Assembly: GCF_003945595.2 (NCBI RefSeq)
Contig: NW_024104504.1
Location: 620,001 to 684,000 of the forward strand
Source of the DNA: Pipra filicauda
Lineage: Eukaryota; Chordata; Aves; Passeriformes; Pipridae
Direction: 5' to 3'
DNA: 64,000 bases
Shown here in pieces: positions 48,335 through 63,215 of this stretch (position 1 is its first letter; each line of letters starts with the position of its first letter). Made by a program: the position numbers and the translations under genes. Under the pieces are notes generated by a model that was not told the origin of the DNA, made no database searches, and saw nothing but the letters and a program-made list of their open reading frames with translations.

Positions 48335-50913
48335 CCACCAAAGAAGCCAAAAAACTCCATAAACAAACAAAAAAGCAGGTGGAGTAGAATCTCTCTTTAA
48401 AAGCAATAAATACCTCCTTCATTTTCTCTTTCTCTCAGAGAACATATTATGTTGCAAAGGACAATCCTTTACACCTCAGAAAATCCTCAGAAGAGGATGC
48501 TATTATGGTGGGAAGACTTAGTCATTAAAAGCTACATTTTACTAAATTCTCAAAAGTGGGTATGATTCAACTTTGAAATTGGCATTATGGTTACTCATTT
48601 TTCCCCCATTTTAATGCTTTGACTCCAATCCCATGAATTCTGTAAACTCAAATCCATTCCGGGAATAAATATATAGAGAGAGATTTTCTGATAAAGATTT
48701 GCATAGGTAGCACATCAATTCTATGTTATGAAGAAGGGAGCAGCAGCCCTCTCATTGAGGAGGAGGGGTACCAGTAAATACTGTTGTCATTCAAAGAAAT
48801 AAGTGTAAACTTCTGACTACAGTCAGAAGAAAATTACAAGGAGATTAATGTGATCAGTTTATTTTTCTCTCTATAAAGAATGGTGATAAAGTAATCCTTG
48901 TGAAGACCACCAGGATATCAAAGAAACAAAGCAGTGCTTGAAAGAAACTTCAGAAGCTACCTTGATTACAATGCTTAGGATATGATTGACTGAGCCCACT
49001 GTTAGTAACTTTCACAAACTGAAAAAAATAGTTTGTCAAGATTTACATAAAGAATCTACATTGTTACAGACATTTCTATTCAATTATTCATATGCCTTGT
49101 TTCTAGTAAGTCTAATCTTATTTTCTCCTCTGAATGCCACAGATTTTTTCCCAGTTCTCACACTGATGTTAATATTAGAGGGAGAGGAAGGGGTTGTATT
49201 GAGATTTAACCCATGGCATATATAATAATACAATTAACACATTTGCTTACCTAATCAGTTAAGGGCTGATTCATACCCTTAGATATCTGATCTCTACTGA
49301 TCCCACTGTTATCCATTATCTCCATATTGAGAAAAAAAGAAATGACACCTTCCCATTTGTGCTTCTTCACAGACATGACTTAACATTTTAAACAAACAAA
49401 ATAGTCTTCAATTTCTTCATTTTTTTTTCTGATTCTACAAAGGTCAGGCCTAAAGTGAAAACAGAAGTCAATAGAAAAATGCTGTCTTTGCAGTAATTTG
49501 CATAGCAAACATGTTCCACACACGTTAAACAAGAAGATGAAAAACACTTTTCAACAACATAATGTCAAACTGAACTCAAAGGTCTAAAATGTTGGCTTGT
49601 TATACCATCCCACACTAATCCTGTCATTGCCAGGGGTTGATTTGTACCAGCAACTATTACAATATAATGTAATTAGCGATGGTAATATTACCACAAATAG
49701 TATAAACACCCCTGCTCTAATGCCTTTAAATTATTTTTGTAAGCACGTTAATAACATACCATCAAGCATCAATACAAATCCCTGACAGCTTCTTGAAAAA
49801 AGATTATGCATGTCTAAGCAATTTTCTCATACACAAGTTTTTCTTTAGAAAACACGTTGTCACTATTCCATTAGCTCAAAAGGGAGTGTATGCATAAAAG
49901 AAGTCTGTGCTAAAGAAGTCTGACTGTTAGCCAGGAAAGCATATGTTCAATAGTCTGTATTTACTGCTGGCTGGGTTAGGGTTATAGGTACCACAACATC
50001 AAATGAATTTCATCTTTAAAAGATGTCTAGCAGTGCAGCGATTGCTTTTAGTTTTCAAAAGGACAACCCTTTCAATGGCACAAACCCTCATTTTGACAGT
50101 ATTTCATCAGGGACTGTTGGAAAGAAAACAGAGTAGATTAACAGATATATAGAGCAACATCTTAGCTCTCATCCAAAATGTCTGAAGTCCACCAGAATTT
50201 GGATGGTGTCCTAAACTAGTCACCTTCCTGAAACCATTAAGAAAAAGAACTCATACATCACCCAAAAATCCCCCACCAAACCTAAACCCAAAATGAAACT
50301 TATGTATTTTTGTTGAATATCCAACCATTAATAACCAATTAACCAACCATTAACACCAATTTAACGGTGCCCAACTCCCAACAGTCAAATAGTACATGAC
50401 AGGCAAAGGTAGAAACATGGTTCTCCAACTCAATTTTCCAACTTCTATTACGTTGATCTGCTCTCTGGAAGTGCCCACTCCTTTTGCTGTAGATGGAGCC
50501 CAGCACAGGTGTCTATCATTTTGCTATGAAAAAGTTCAGCAAGAGGAATCTTATTATCATTGTTCAAAGAAATTTTCCATACCATCAGATGGTTAGCTGA
50601 TTTGATTCACCTTCCATTTTGTACGGAAGTATTTGCTTGCTAAGATATTAGAATGCCAACAGGCATCCTTAATGCTATGATATGATACATACGAGGTAAG
50701 AGAAAAATCTGTTTTGTTGGGTTAAATTATACACAGACGGAAAAAAGATTTTTCTCTATTCCCTTTTTTTATTTATTTCCAAAACAGTGTATATATTTTA
50801 ACTCAATATTCTTCAAAATTTTCTGTCTATAGTCAATGTCTTTCACGGAATATTTTAGTACAAATTTTCAGTTTGATTACTGCAAGCAAAGATAAAGTGT
50901 GGCTTGGTTTGGT

Positions 50914-50967
50914 ATTTTTGTTTTGTTTTGTTTTGTTTTTGTTTGTTTGTTTGTTTGTTTGTTTTGG
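50914..50967. repeat. (TTTTG)n-(TTTG)n microsatellite
   Basis: The run changes unit length in the middle, from TTTTG to TTTG. Confidence 0.9.
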
Positions 50968-51962
50968 AGGGGAATTTCAGGTAGTTTTGATGGTTTCTGG
51001 GATTTTCTGTGAAAGCACACAATCATAACTATGGCTATTGATAGAAATTTACATTCACAGGTATACTCACAGTTTATTTAGAGGAAATTTATGTTACATA
51101 ACTGTATTGAATATATTCGATGATGTTTCCACTTATCAATACCTTCACAATCATTTTACTGAAACCAGAATCATAAGTAACACAACTCACGTCTTCTAAC
51201 TTGTAAGTTTTACATCCTGATTGGGAAAACAAGAAAATGGAAAAGATGAGTGAGCCATCCTAAACAGAATCCTTCCTTTGATCCTCAAATAAAGATGACT
51301 TGCCATTACAAAGATGGATCAGTCACCTGTTTCACTTCTGGGGCTGAATTGATATTTTACATTGTTTTGATTTCACTTAAAATTTTTACATTTTATATGG
51401 CTGATGTTTAACAATTAGTAATACTATGCTAAAATAAGCAACAATTTTTATTCTTTAATTCAGAGTCATCATGAAGTCATCCCTCCTGTAGTGAGATACT
51501 CTACTTAGAGAAGAGGAAAAAGTCCTTCAAGATCCCCACCACTTAAGGATTACTTAGACTGTGAAAATTAGAGATCTATTAAAATAATTCATTTCTATGA
51601 CAGCTGGTATGAAAATACAGAGAAACAAAGTATGAATCTTCATTTCCCTCCCTTTGCCTAAAACAATCATATAGAACTAAGATTGACCAGGATGATATAT
51701 TTGTTTCAGTTTAAGCAGCCAAGATGAGCCTCTTCATTAAACCTAGGCTGCTGACAAAACATAAAAATAATTCACTCAGTTAGTCTATTATATTAACAAC
51801 TTTAAAAATCACCATTTGTGTAAGTTTTATATTACATTGACAGTCAGTGTTCTAGTGCAAATTCAATATTCCCCAATGTCATAGAGAATCCTCTGATGCA
51901 ATATAGCAGCTGATAACATAGCAAGATATTTGAAGCTTTTAACTGTGAAATACAACATAACT

Positions 51963-52009
51963 TTTTATGTATTTTCATTTATGTATTTCATTTTATGTAT
52001 TTTTCATTG
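51963..52009. repeat. Degenerate tandem repeat, about three units
   Basis: Three copies of a tttatgtattttcat-like unit with small differences. Confidence 0.8.
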
Positions 52010-53728
52010 CAAAAATTTTGTGAAGTATGATTTTTAAAAGCATTTACTGCAGTAGTATTGCACAAAGTTCTTCAAATCAGCTATATGGATCCATCAATTA
52101 ATTGTTTTTACTCCTCAAACAAATTCTAATTACCAAGTGTATCAAAAATTCTTTTTTCTCCACACAGATTTTATTTGAATGGGTCTTCACAGCAGGTCAC
52201 CCTGTGTTCCCTCTCTTTATATACATATATTACTTATTTATTTTTATTTGGGTAAACTGGAGTTAAAACTGAAATTCCTGCCCTACATTTGATTGGGGAT
52301 TGGAGGAAAACCTAAGTAGTTGAAAACAAAAACTTGAAAATTTGAGCTAAAGTTCAACATTAAGTTGCCTGAGAATTTAAATTCCTCTGTGAAGATTGAG
52401 GGCTCAAGAGGAAGACACTGTCACTTTCAAAATTTCCTTGTGTGGTTTTCAAGCTAGAATCCTTTATTTACTACTTCATCACTAAATTACAACTTCCATA
52501 GTAAGTACTATGGTCCTAATTACAACAGATTCAGTGAGACTTTTTCAGAATTGCAGAAATTGAGACAACTGCCTAGCTTCCAGGTCCAGTGTTGTATACA
52601 CTTCAGGTGTATATAACATAACTAGGTGGCATGAATAAGACAAGTCTATCTCATCATATTTCTGCCTGACAGACAGTAATTCCAATATTTGAACGTGCCA
52701 GGTGACACATAGTAGGTTGTTGGATCAGATAACCTTCAGAGGCACAGCCATATCAGTTCAGGTCAAGGGCCTGGTTGGCTCAGTGTATCGTCTCCAGCCA
52801 TCTCAACAACTTTTGTGAAATGACTCCAGTACAAACTCAAGAGCATCCTGTTATCTGGATCTACAATGGATTTATTCCTTCACAGGTCTAAAACTAACGT
52901 ATAATTTCCTGTGTGCATACATGATACAGAATTGGTCACTCCTCTTGAGCAAAAAAAAAAAGAACAGGCAGTTTTTTGTTTCAGAAAACAGATCCCAAAC
53001 CCAAATTTACAACAAATAATTAATTCTGGTCCTAGAAAAAGCAAGAGATAAGCAAGCATCCCTCAAGCTTTCTACCAGCTTCAGATTATTTGAAAATCAG
53101 CCTGACAGCTATTTAAAAAACCACAATTTCATATCTATGCAGGATAATTTCTTAAACAACTGATAAAAGTGATCATACGAGGAAAAAGATATTAGCTAAA
53201 GCTGAACTGTCCTATAGAAGCAACTGTGAGGCTTTATGGCATGGTTTTAATTTGTTTGTTTTCTAATTCTGTCTTTAATAAAGACTAGTACTTAGTGACT
53301 CAAACCACACATATTTTGGACTCTTCAGTATTACTTCTAAGTATCTAGTAATTGAAAAAAAAACAAACCCAAACCAAACAAATCATGAGTTTAAGAAGTC
53401 CAATTGATACAAATAGTAGCAACATATTTATTTAGTATTCTGTCCATACAGTTATAGTCTCACTATTACAGAGTTCAACAGAAGATGCTACAGAATGTCT
53501 TTAGCTCAAAACACTACATTTCCCACTGTGTCTCCCATGACAACCAGGCTTCTCTGAAAACAAACTGTACCACCCGAAGGCATCAAGAGTAGTAGAGAGA
53601 ATTTGCATTTTTCCTTCTGTTGACTTCACCAGAAAAAAACTGATCTTCAGCACATTCAGAACTAAAAGCAAAATCTTAGTTTTCCCTTGAAAAATCCTAC
53701 ATACAAATAAATCAAGAATTGCATCAGT

Positions 53729-53753
53729 GTACATATATATATATATATATATA
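53729..53753. repeat. (AT)n microsatellite
   Basis: About eleven AT units. Confidence 0.88.
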
Positions 53754-56700
53754 GCTTTTATATGTAAAGAAAAACAAACCCGACTATCTAATTCACTTGT
53801 TCTCATAGAAATCTTGAGATACCACTAAAACTGAAAATGTAAGTAACAGGGCAGTGTACAAGGGCATGTATCAACAGAATTAAGCAGTTGCCATTTGTTG
53901 AACTCCAGATTTTAGCAAATACTCACAAATCCCAACCAAACCTTTTTAGAGTAATTTTTTAATTCTGTAAGCTTTCATCAAGGTTTATGCAACCTCACAC
54001 TGCACTGCCACTGGAAAGACAGCTCCCACTTCTCTTTCGCTGGGCACATCCTTTGCTATGTCAGTGCTTAAATCACGTAGCTCACCAGCTATGTCAGTTC
54101 CTTGAACTGACTAAAAGCTAGACCTGCCTCTTCAAATTATTATTTTTCCCAGAAGAGCTGAACAATCACTAGTGCTGACACAAGAGAGGTGGCAGGAACA
54201 GACAGCTGGAGGCAGGGAAAAGAGCACAACTTGCCTTTTTGGCAGTAGTGTGGTCAAAACTGATGCTGATAGATCAAAGACAAGGCTAGAATATTATATG
54301 ACAGGAGCTGTATCTCATTCCGTATTCTTCTCCTGAACAGGAAGAGCATGAGATGAACATGAATTCCCATTAGAACTAGCTTTATTATACAGTCAGCTAA
54401 CACCAGTACTTTTTCACTATCTGGAACAATGATCTGATGATTTACGGTATTGGAAGTTAGGCTATCAGTCCACAAGGGGCACATTGAGTAGGATCTTGAC
54501 TTTTTAAAACTTATGAAAACAAGTTTCTTAAAAGAACAGGTGGCCACAGAACCAGAGGATCTGGTCAGGAGTATCTGCCAAAGCAGTCACTTTACAGTTC
54601 CCTTGGGATTCATTAAAGAAAAGGTTCATCAGACATCTACCACAGTAAAGCCTATAAAAGAAGGAAAGAAAGCCAAACCAAAGTGCTCATAGTAAACTAT
54701 AACTGCTTGCTCTTCAGGTCTACCAGATGACTCCTAACATTACACTAATGGGAGAGAAATCACAGAACATACAATAAAAATATGTCTCTATAAACATATT
54801 AATTTAATTCAATTAATACTAATCCTGATTTAAAACAAAACCAAAAGTAAAAACAACAACAAAAAATTCAAAGAAGCTTCAGATATAAAATTTTATGATC
54901 ACTGATGATTTTACCATCAGTGGTCCACCCCTGACAATTATTCAAAGTATATGTCTAGAAAATTATCTGAAACAGTGCAGGTTTAAACTGTTTGCCTTGA
55001 ATATTTACTGAATAGTATTAAGTAACCACTTCTTCAAATAAATGCCTGGACTTGGAGAGATACTGCAGTTTTTCTTTCCAGAAAGAGTAATTTACATCCA
55101 AAGAATCTCAGAACTGAACTTTTAAAGTAAATATGTTTTTATAAATCTGAACAAAATTGCATATTGCACTTGGAAACAGCAGTCAAAACTTCTGACTTTG
55201 ATCTTTTTTTTGTTTTAATTAAAATTCAGATTCACAATACTAGGGATTACTTAGGTGGAGGTCCAAAAACTGATTCTTTTCCAGATGTATTTCAATCTCA
55301 TTGTTAGTCATTCTCCCTAATTCATATCAGCCTTATTATCTACATATAATTATTAAACTGATGTCTTCATAAATGCTGTAATGAGAAACATTGAATATAC
55401 CCTAAAAATGTTAAAGTATACTCAATAATGAATGTATTTGAAAAGTACATTTAAATAATGTTTTCACATTTCCCAAAATCTGCACAGATCTTCTTCCCTC
55501 TCAACTAAAACAAGCTTTCAACTTTTCCAAAAGCATCTATGTAAATAACTTGTCAAAGAACAATCCCTGTTTCCTCAGAACAGGGATTAGAAGACGAGAG
55601 CCAGAACACCAGCAGCCTGTGAAGTTAAATTCATTACCTACAAAATCTGTATGTCAGCAGTTATGCCTAAACATTGGGTAAACCATGCATACGCTGCCAT
55701 TATAAAAGTATATTTCCAACCACTGGAAAAGGCACTATTTTCAACCACTAAGAAAGGCAGTATGGATGTAAATAGAGTCCCTATTTTGTTTTGAAATCCA
55801 ACATACTGCTTATCTTAAGACATTTCACAGGGTCAAGGCCCTAAAGCATTCACTTCTTACTGAGATTTGGTTTATTGTGTGAGACCTGAGCTAAACTAAC
55901 CACCATTTGATGAGTTGCACCAATCTGATCTTAGAGCTTCTGCTGTACAAATGCCCAATTCCCTTGCTCTGATCCCTTCTCTTACTGAAATAGATCCAGT
56001 AATCTTTGTTGTAGACTGAAACTAGCCTCAAAGGAGAAAGTATTTCTATGGCACTTCTAGGGAGAATAACACCATTGTCAGACATTGTTAAGCCCTCAGA
56101 TATTCAATCTCTTCCAAGTCACTGAATTTTAAAGTTTCTTGCAGCACAGGGTTCTCTGTTTGATATTTTGAACTTGAATGTGTGCCAGCTCACCTTTCAG
56201 CCCCATTGGTTACTAAGGGTGAAAACATTTGTATGGTATTTTTCCATTTTTCTGAACTGGGAAGGCCATTTCTCAGAGTCTAACAACATTTCCACATTGA
56301 TAGAGCTGGAGGGGCTAGCATTCCTTTCAATTAAAATGCTGTGGTTTTCAAACTGAGTGAGAAACTTGATAATGTAGACAGCACATGTAAAGCCTGTGGC
56401 TTGCAAATGACTGAGAACGTACAATCCATCATCTCAAACAAAACCCATAACAATTGTCCTAGCATGAACAATATCTTTCCCAGAACTATTAGGATTGGCA
56501 TCCTGCACCATTTCACACTGCTATACTGAGAAAATATGAAAGTATTCCCGAACTGTTCAGAGAATACAAATGCATTTGGTCTTTGATTAATTGCATCAAA
56601 ATCACAAATGTGAAACCTGCACATGGTGAAGAAGAAATGGGTGAACAGGACACTTTTTCCCTCTTTTATTTTTGTCTTGTTATAAAAATGCCACTTTTAG

Positions 56701-57764
56701 GAAAGATGCCAGCAATGCTGAAATACACTGAAAATGTCCAAGTGTTGGCCATAATGAAAGTTTTGCCACAACTATAAAGGATATTGAGGTTTGGACTGGT
56801 GGTGAAGAAAGGACAAAACTGAGATTTTCAAGGTGATTTTTTTATTTATAGTGTTATGCCTCACATTTCTTCTATTATCTTTGTGTTTTAACCTTTCCCA
56901 TGCCCTCAGTATAGCAATTCCCTTCTTGTTCCAGTGAAATTAAACTATTTTTCAGTTTTTTCTCTTCATAATATGTTCTGTCTCTTCAGACACCTTGGAA
57001 ATCTGCTTATTGCCCCTATGCCAGAGATGTGTAATCTTACTGCCTTACCTTGCAAATCAATCAATTCTATTTTGCTAGCAGTGAGAACGCTAACCCAGAG
57101 CAAGTAGCATCTAATCCAAAATCAGCACCTTGAGTTTGATCTTTTCACACTGGATTATTGAACTATAACTATAACTATGAGAATTTAAGATATTTACATC
57201 TGTGAGCATTTAATTAAATTTGTATGGATGGCATTCATCTGGTTTCTGGCCATACCTGTATTCTGGGCCATCAGCAACTGGAGAAGCCCTGCAGGCTGTC
57301 TATCTTGTCAGTTAAGGAGAAGAAAACACCTAACATAGGCAAGATGGTAAAAGTCCTCACAGTAAAATTCCAGGGTGACAACAGACAACAGCCATGGTGG
57401 GGAGTGGGAAAGAAAGAAACACTAAAGTAGAGTAAGAGAAAGAAAACCTACACATGAAGAAAGCACATAAATTGCATTATTTTTATGTGCAAAGCTGGGC
57501 TGTAGAGTCAGTTTCTCGAATCCAGAACATCAGCCACAGTATCATTCAAGGTAACAGATTTAGTGTGAAAATGAATTGCTAAGATCAATTTACCTCAATA
57601 TAAAAAGAAAAAAAAATGTATCAAATTAAAAAGAAAGAGAAGTTATGACATAATTAACGAGAAATGATTTATTATTTATTCCAAAAGAAAAACTTACAAA
57701 AGCTTATGGACAATATTTGGATATATCTTAGGGATATATCTTAGGATATGTCCAAATCCCTAAG

Positions 57765-58770
57765 ATCTGATAAGATTCTCCTGAGAGTGCTGTAAGGGTT
57801 GGCTGATGTGACTTTAGTCCACTGTCTGTAACTTCCGTGGCAATTACATGAGGTCTCTAATGGCTGTAAAAATGCTATAATTACATTCATCCTTAAAAAG
57901 GCAAGAAAAAATGACACAGAGAATAATGCTATGACCCTCAGATAGGTCCCTGACTATAGAAATATCATAGGATATGTGTCCCCGGAATCCTTTTTTTCAA
58001 GCACATGAGAACAAGAAAGTAATCAGGAATGTGCAACATGGATTTATCAATAGTAAGTCATGCTGGACCATCTGATACAACCAACTTGATACGTCTGATG
58101 AATTGACTGGCTGCAAAAGACAGTGGATGTAACGTATCTTGACTTTAGAAAGCCTATAGATATTATATCAAATGCTTTCTTCATATGAAAGGTGAGGAGA
58201 CATGGACTAGAAAAGAAGTATTGCCAGGTAGGGTGAGGGTTGGTTGTATTGACAGGAAACCAAAGGCTGGGCACCTGGCTAACAGCTGGTAACAAGCAGA
58301 CTATTCCAGTGGTTGAGATGTTATTCTAAATTGTTTACTAACTTAATTTACACACCGGATGATAACACAAACTCCACTCTCAACAAGTTTGAAGATGGTA
58401 GTAATGTTGGGTGAGTACCTGACTTAACAAATGGAAGACACTGGATAAGAAGAACCTGGATAAAACTGAGGAGTGGACCAAGAGAAAACTTGTGAGACTC
58501 AATAAAGAGACATGAAAAGTTCTAAGAAACAACCCCGTGCAGACTGAAAATAACAGCCCTGGAAAAGGTGTTTGAAGTTTATGACTGATGTCAGGGGGAA
58601 TGTGCATCTCATGGCAAATAAGGCGAGCTGCACACATTAGGAGTATGGTAGCTGCAAATTACTATCCACTTTTACTCAGTATCATTGAGATTGCATCCAT
58701 AGCATGTTGAAAACCTCAGACAATTGTAGCAGGTAATGTCAAGACTCGTGTGTTTGTATTACCATATAAC
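57765..58770 (+). mobile_element. Old CR1 LINE, ORF2 remnant
   Basis: Despite heavy decay the order of CR1 RT segments is followed. There is a LADVT-like stretch near 57800, a KKARKND-like one near 57895, an MQHGF-like region near 58030 and palm motif A (YLDFRKPID, about 58135-58165). The ADD region is degraded near 58390, and a nucleotide-level match to the tactcagtactg...gagactgcatctgga block lies near 58670-58700. Stops and frameshifts are numerous. This is the most diverged CR1 here, so probably the oldest. Edges are approximate. Confidence 0.75.
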
Positions 58771-59214
58771 CATTATTATTACATTTACATTTAAAAAGGT
58801 AATTATTCAGAAAGGATAAGAATAGATGATCTTCAGTCACTGCTTTATGAGAGACAGATGATAACCATACTTTTTAAGTCATGTTCAAAAACCAAGAAAA
58901 ATGCTTGTTATGCCTACCTGGCCTTTCTCAACATCTAACAACACTATCACTATTCTGCAATGCTGTATTAAAAACTGCAGAAAGTGGATTCATAAGGATA
59001 GATGGTAACTGAAAATAACTCTTAGTCATACTGATAGGAAACTTGTAGCCATATACCATAATTTGCCTCTCCACAGGCTTTTTGGTAGGGGGATACTGAA
59101 GGCAAGAGAGGAGAAGAAGGGGAGCAGAATTATTAATAAATTAATGAAGTCTGATAACTGTTTAAGTACTTAGAAACTAAAAGTAATTCTTTTTAATCTA
59201 AAAATAAGTTTTGC

Positions 59215-59232
59215 AGAGAGAGAGAGAGAGAG
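59215..59232. repeat. (AG)n microsatellite
   Basis: About nine AG units. Confidence 0.88.
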
Positions 59233-60895
59233 GTCAACATTTTCCAGATTTTCAGGAAAAATATGGATGGTTGACAGCCTGCAAGATTATGCATTGGTTT
59301 GCCACCATCCATTGTATTTTGTTTCCATAACTTCATATTTCTTTTCCACCACTCAAAGCACTGTTATTGGAAATGAAAAATAACATCTGAAAAGTGGCAA
59401 AATAGTTTCATTTGTCTAGTGCTGAATCATTCCACTAAATATTACCTTCTTATAACTTCTCAAATGACATCAGTGAGAAGCAATAAGAAAAATTAGCAAT
59501 TATATTTGCCAGGTAGCTTTAAATATTTTAAAATGCCATATGGAAAATTGCATCACTACAAAGCAATACAAACAGGGGAAACTCAAATTGTCCTCAAAAA
59601 TCTAATTCTAATTGTTTATTTAAAATGTATACTTATTGGAATGGTAATGTCAGTACCACACAGCAAAAGACGTTGGTAAGAAAACAGAAGGGAACATAAT
59701 CATGAGATAATATGCAATTGTCAATATATTTAGATGCCTTGGTTTGAAGATTGCAAATAAAAACAAACAAGTTTGAGACTAAGGGCACAGCAGAGGCATC
59801 AGGAGTGCATCCTGATGGGCATGAGATGATTTCTCAGGGAGTTTTGCCATATTGGAACAGAATTCTTCCCTGTGTTCACTTGAAGAAGTGAGAATGGGAC
59901 AACTAGCACAGCTGTCTATAAAAAGCTTTTGCTATCTGAAAGTCACAGAGGAGTATCATTTATGACAGCAATAGACTTGGAATATTTGTAGGAATTGTGA
60001 AACTACTGAACTGTCACATAATGCTGTCATGCAACAGATTTAATTTGCCTTTGTGAAAATTACAGAAATAACAGAAAGGAGAAATGAGTGCTAGGCCAAT
60101 ATACTAATAAAATAAACAAACAAAAAAGAAATGAGGATGGGAGAGTTTAAAAAGAGGTTGAATGAATAATAAAGATCATGCTAGCCTAAGGAAAACTTAG
60201 GATTTTCACACCTCAGCATGTGAAACTACTTTCTCATGTAGTTTATTTTTTAAATATTCTTCAACCAAACAATTGCTTTCAGTTTCTTAAGAATTTTATC
60301 ATTATAATATATAAAATATGCATTAAAATATTTTTTATTATTGTTTTCTTTATTTCTAAGGGTAGCTTTATATATGTGAAGTGTTCAGTACCAGTTGGTG
60401 AACACTAAAGTTTTCATCCATATCTTAATTGAAAAAGATTTCGGTAAAATCAGAGGACATACAGAATAAAGATCTTATCTGGCTCTGAAACAAGAAATAA
60501 CAAATTATTAAATATGGTTACACATTTTTTCATCTTGACCTTGCCACTCTAAATTTAGTCATCTTCTATTAGACTCAAACTTTCATCTACTTTTTCATAA
60601 GATGTTCTTGTATTTGGTTCTAATGGAAGGAGCTTTTCCTTTGTTGATCCTTGGAAGAGTAAGAAAAAGACACAGTTCCAGTATTTATTAATATGCCATA
60701 ACTGAAAGGAAAAACCAAAATATTTTTATGAAACAACCAGTCTTTTAAATTTTGCTGCCTCTTTTTTTGAGGTGGTTTGGCCATGAAGGTTAAATGTGTT
60801 AGTGAGCCAGGACACTGAGGGATAGTATTTCTGAGCAAGCTGATTGCTGATGCTCTTAAATTTATTGATTGGAAGGAATGCAGGCTAGCAGAAAG

Positions 60896-60963
60896 ACAAA
60901 AAAACCAAACAATCAAACAAACAAAAAAACAAACCAAACAACCAAAAAAACAAACCAAAAAAC
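60896..60963. repeat. CAAA-rich low-complexity run
   Basis: Degenerate AAAC/CAAA units over nearly 70 bases. Confidence 0.85.
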
Positions 60964-63215
60964 AGTTGGGGGAGAGTTAGCAGTCTGTGAGATTGAGATT
61001 ACCATTTGCAGAAATACTCAAACACCTATAACTGAAGTTCTAGCTGCATCTCCATCTTCTGCACAAGAAGCACTGTTAGTGTTTGCTTTGAGTTCTGAAA
61101 TTAAAAGGTTAGAATGAAGAGCAGAATGTCATACCCTTATTTTCTACTCTAGGATATGACAAAACTTCTGTCAATGGTTTTATTAACTGATATTTATCGA
61201 CTCTGCTCTCAATAAACATCCCGTGATGACAAGTCTTCTGTCTCTCCATGTAATCTATTTTCAGACGATGATGCTTTACCATTATCATAGGAAAAAAACT
61301 TTTAATCTGAATTTTCAATGTTACAGTTTAAGCTAAATCCTTCTTTTGTATGCACTATGGACATACAGAGAACAGATGATTCCTTCCCTATTTACAGTAG
61401 GCTTTTACGTGCTAAACTTCCTGCAAAGGGACAAATGTAATGCAGCCACATAGGGACCAAGCCAGTGTCTGATAAATTCAGTGCATAGACACTGCTCTAA
61501 TCATTTATTATATGTTGTGCCAAATGTCCCATAGAGCCATTGCTGTATTTTTCCCAGCAGGAGAGGAAGAAGGAGAAAAACCTTTATTGTTATCTTTACT
61601 TGTATGAAACACTCAGATACCACAGTGATGAAAACCATATTAGGAGTTACCTAGGCTCTCTATTTTCTTTCAAGAATAATTTACCCACTTCCAAGAATTG
61701 CAATGGCAGCTGCTATTTCCTGAAGTCTTCCCAAAGCAACCTGTAGAAATGTCACCTACATCAGGCTTTGATATATGCACAGGATGAGCTGTTAAAAAAT
61801 CTAGTCAAAATGCTATACTATGTAAAAACCTAAAGGAAAAAAAATAAAATTTTTAAAGAAAAATATGAGTATTCTACCTAAGTACTGACAAAGAAAGTCT
61901 TTCCATTAATTTTTTTTAACTATGCTTTTTTTTTTACTTTCGAGTCCAAGAAATGGTTACATTAATAGGGTACAAATACCTATCAGAAAAGTCTATCCTA
62001 GCATGTTTCCAGGCCTATTGTAACAATTCATTTTTCTCAAACCACAGGGTGGGAGTTTTTTAAACAAAATGCAGGTATGCCCACTTATTTTCCAGTTTCC
62101 ACTGCTATCAATGCCTACTCCCTCATATGCAAAAAGGTTCTATTTTTAACAGCAAGAATAGGAACCAGAAATACCAGATAGAGAAGCAGGATATATTTCC
62201 TTATAAAGGATGAGAAGGAGAAAAAGGAGAAGTTGTTCACAGTTAAAAAGTTTTTTAGGATCTTAAAGCATTCTCCCTACTTCCTGTTTTCAGGTTTTCC
62301 TGAGTTACATCATGATATTAGACATGATGGCTTTAGCAGTCAACACATCTGTGAGCGTGATCTTCCTCAGCAGACCACTCCGTCAGTATTTAATACCAGA
62401 CAAAATTTAAAATGTACTTGTTTAAAACCACATTTCCAGTGATGAACCATACTACAGCACTATGTAAGAGCATAATTCATTATTAATACAATTAGGATTT
62501 CCCTCAGCTACTCTAGTCTCCATTTTTGAAACTAATTAGCCTCTAACCAGCCCCAGATTTGTTACGTCTTGATAGTCCTCAAACATGCACCTTTCTATCA
62601 CCAAAGATGCTACTACAATCACCCAGAGTAGTGCTCAGAAAGACCAGTCCTTTGCCAGACTAAATCAAAATTATCACCTGGTCCCTCTGTTTCACAGTTA
62701 TATGTTCCCTTTTTTTCTGTCACTGATTACTAGGATATCACCTAGTAGTGCAGTAGATAAAGTTTTCTCCTGGTCCTGATCCTCAGGAACTTTTGGTTTT
62801 TGGCCACTTCACTGTTGTAGCCACTGGAAATTGGTGATGTTTTATTGACTATATTATTAGAAATATCAAATCTACAACCTTTTCTTTTAGACTTACACCT
62901 CCTATTTCTATATCAGTATTCTATAAAGACAAAATGTCTTGGAATGAGGTCTTCAACTGAATACATTTTCCCCTGGGATATGTTTTAGTTTTAGGAGGAA
63001 ATCTGGAGACTGTCACAAAATCTAATGAGGTTCGTCTGTTGTTACCCTTGCTCACGCTGTAACTTTATTTCCCCATTTTCAGTAAGTAGAGGCAATAGCC
63101 TGAAGGATAATTACTGGACTAGCTAAATTGTAGGGGTTTTTTTAGTTATTGATTTTTTAAAAAATTGTTTTCAGAACAGTCAAGTACAAGTTGTATTTGC
63201 AGAGCAAAAGCAGAT

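Larger units (their letters stand above)
40745..50913. other. Gene-free AT-rich unique sequence
   Basis: No gene or classified transposon is recognised in about 10 kb. It includes an exact 19-base tandem duplication (41726-41763), a 13-base repeat (42828-42858), an A/G-rich run (43420-43447) and an AAAC run (48299-48334). Short open frames such as 44148-44375 and 48986-49225 show no family motifs. Confidence 0.6.
50968..57764. other. Gene-free AT-rich unique sequence
   Basis: No gene is recognised. It contains a threefold ttatgtatttt-like repeat at 51963-52009 and an AT run at 53729-53753. Frames open on both strands around 56160-56780 look like chance, since they overlap in different phases and lack motifs. 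Confidence 0.6.

Noticed and set aside
52690..52745. Possible CR1 3' tip (ttggatcagataaccttcagagg)
   Set aside because: The similarity covers only about 25 bases with mismatches and lacks the neighbouring CR1 blocks.
54000..54240. Less AT-rich stretch as a possible LTR or exon
   Set aside because: No terminal dinucleotides, promoter signal, long frame or known repeat block could be found.
57224..57430. Possible processed pseudogene with a Lys-rich and Trp-Trp containing frame
   Set aside because: I could not match it to a known protein, and there is no tail or duplication.
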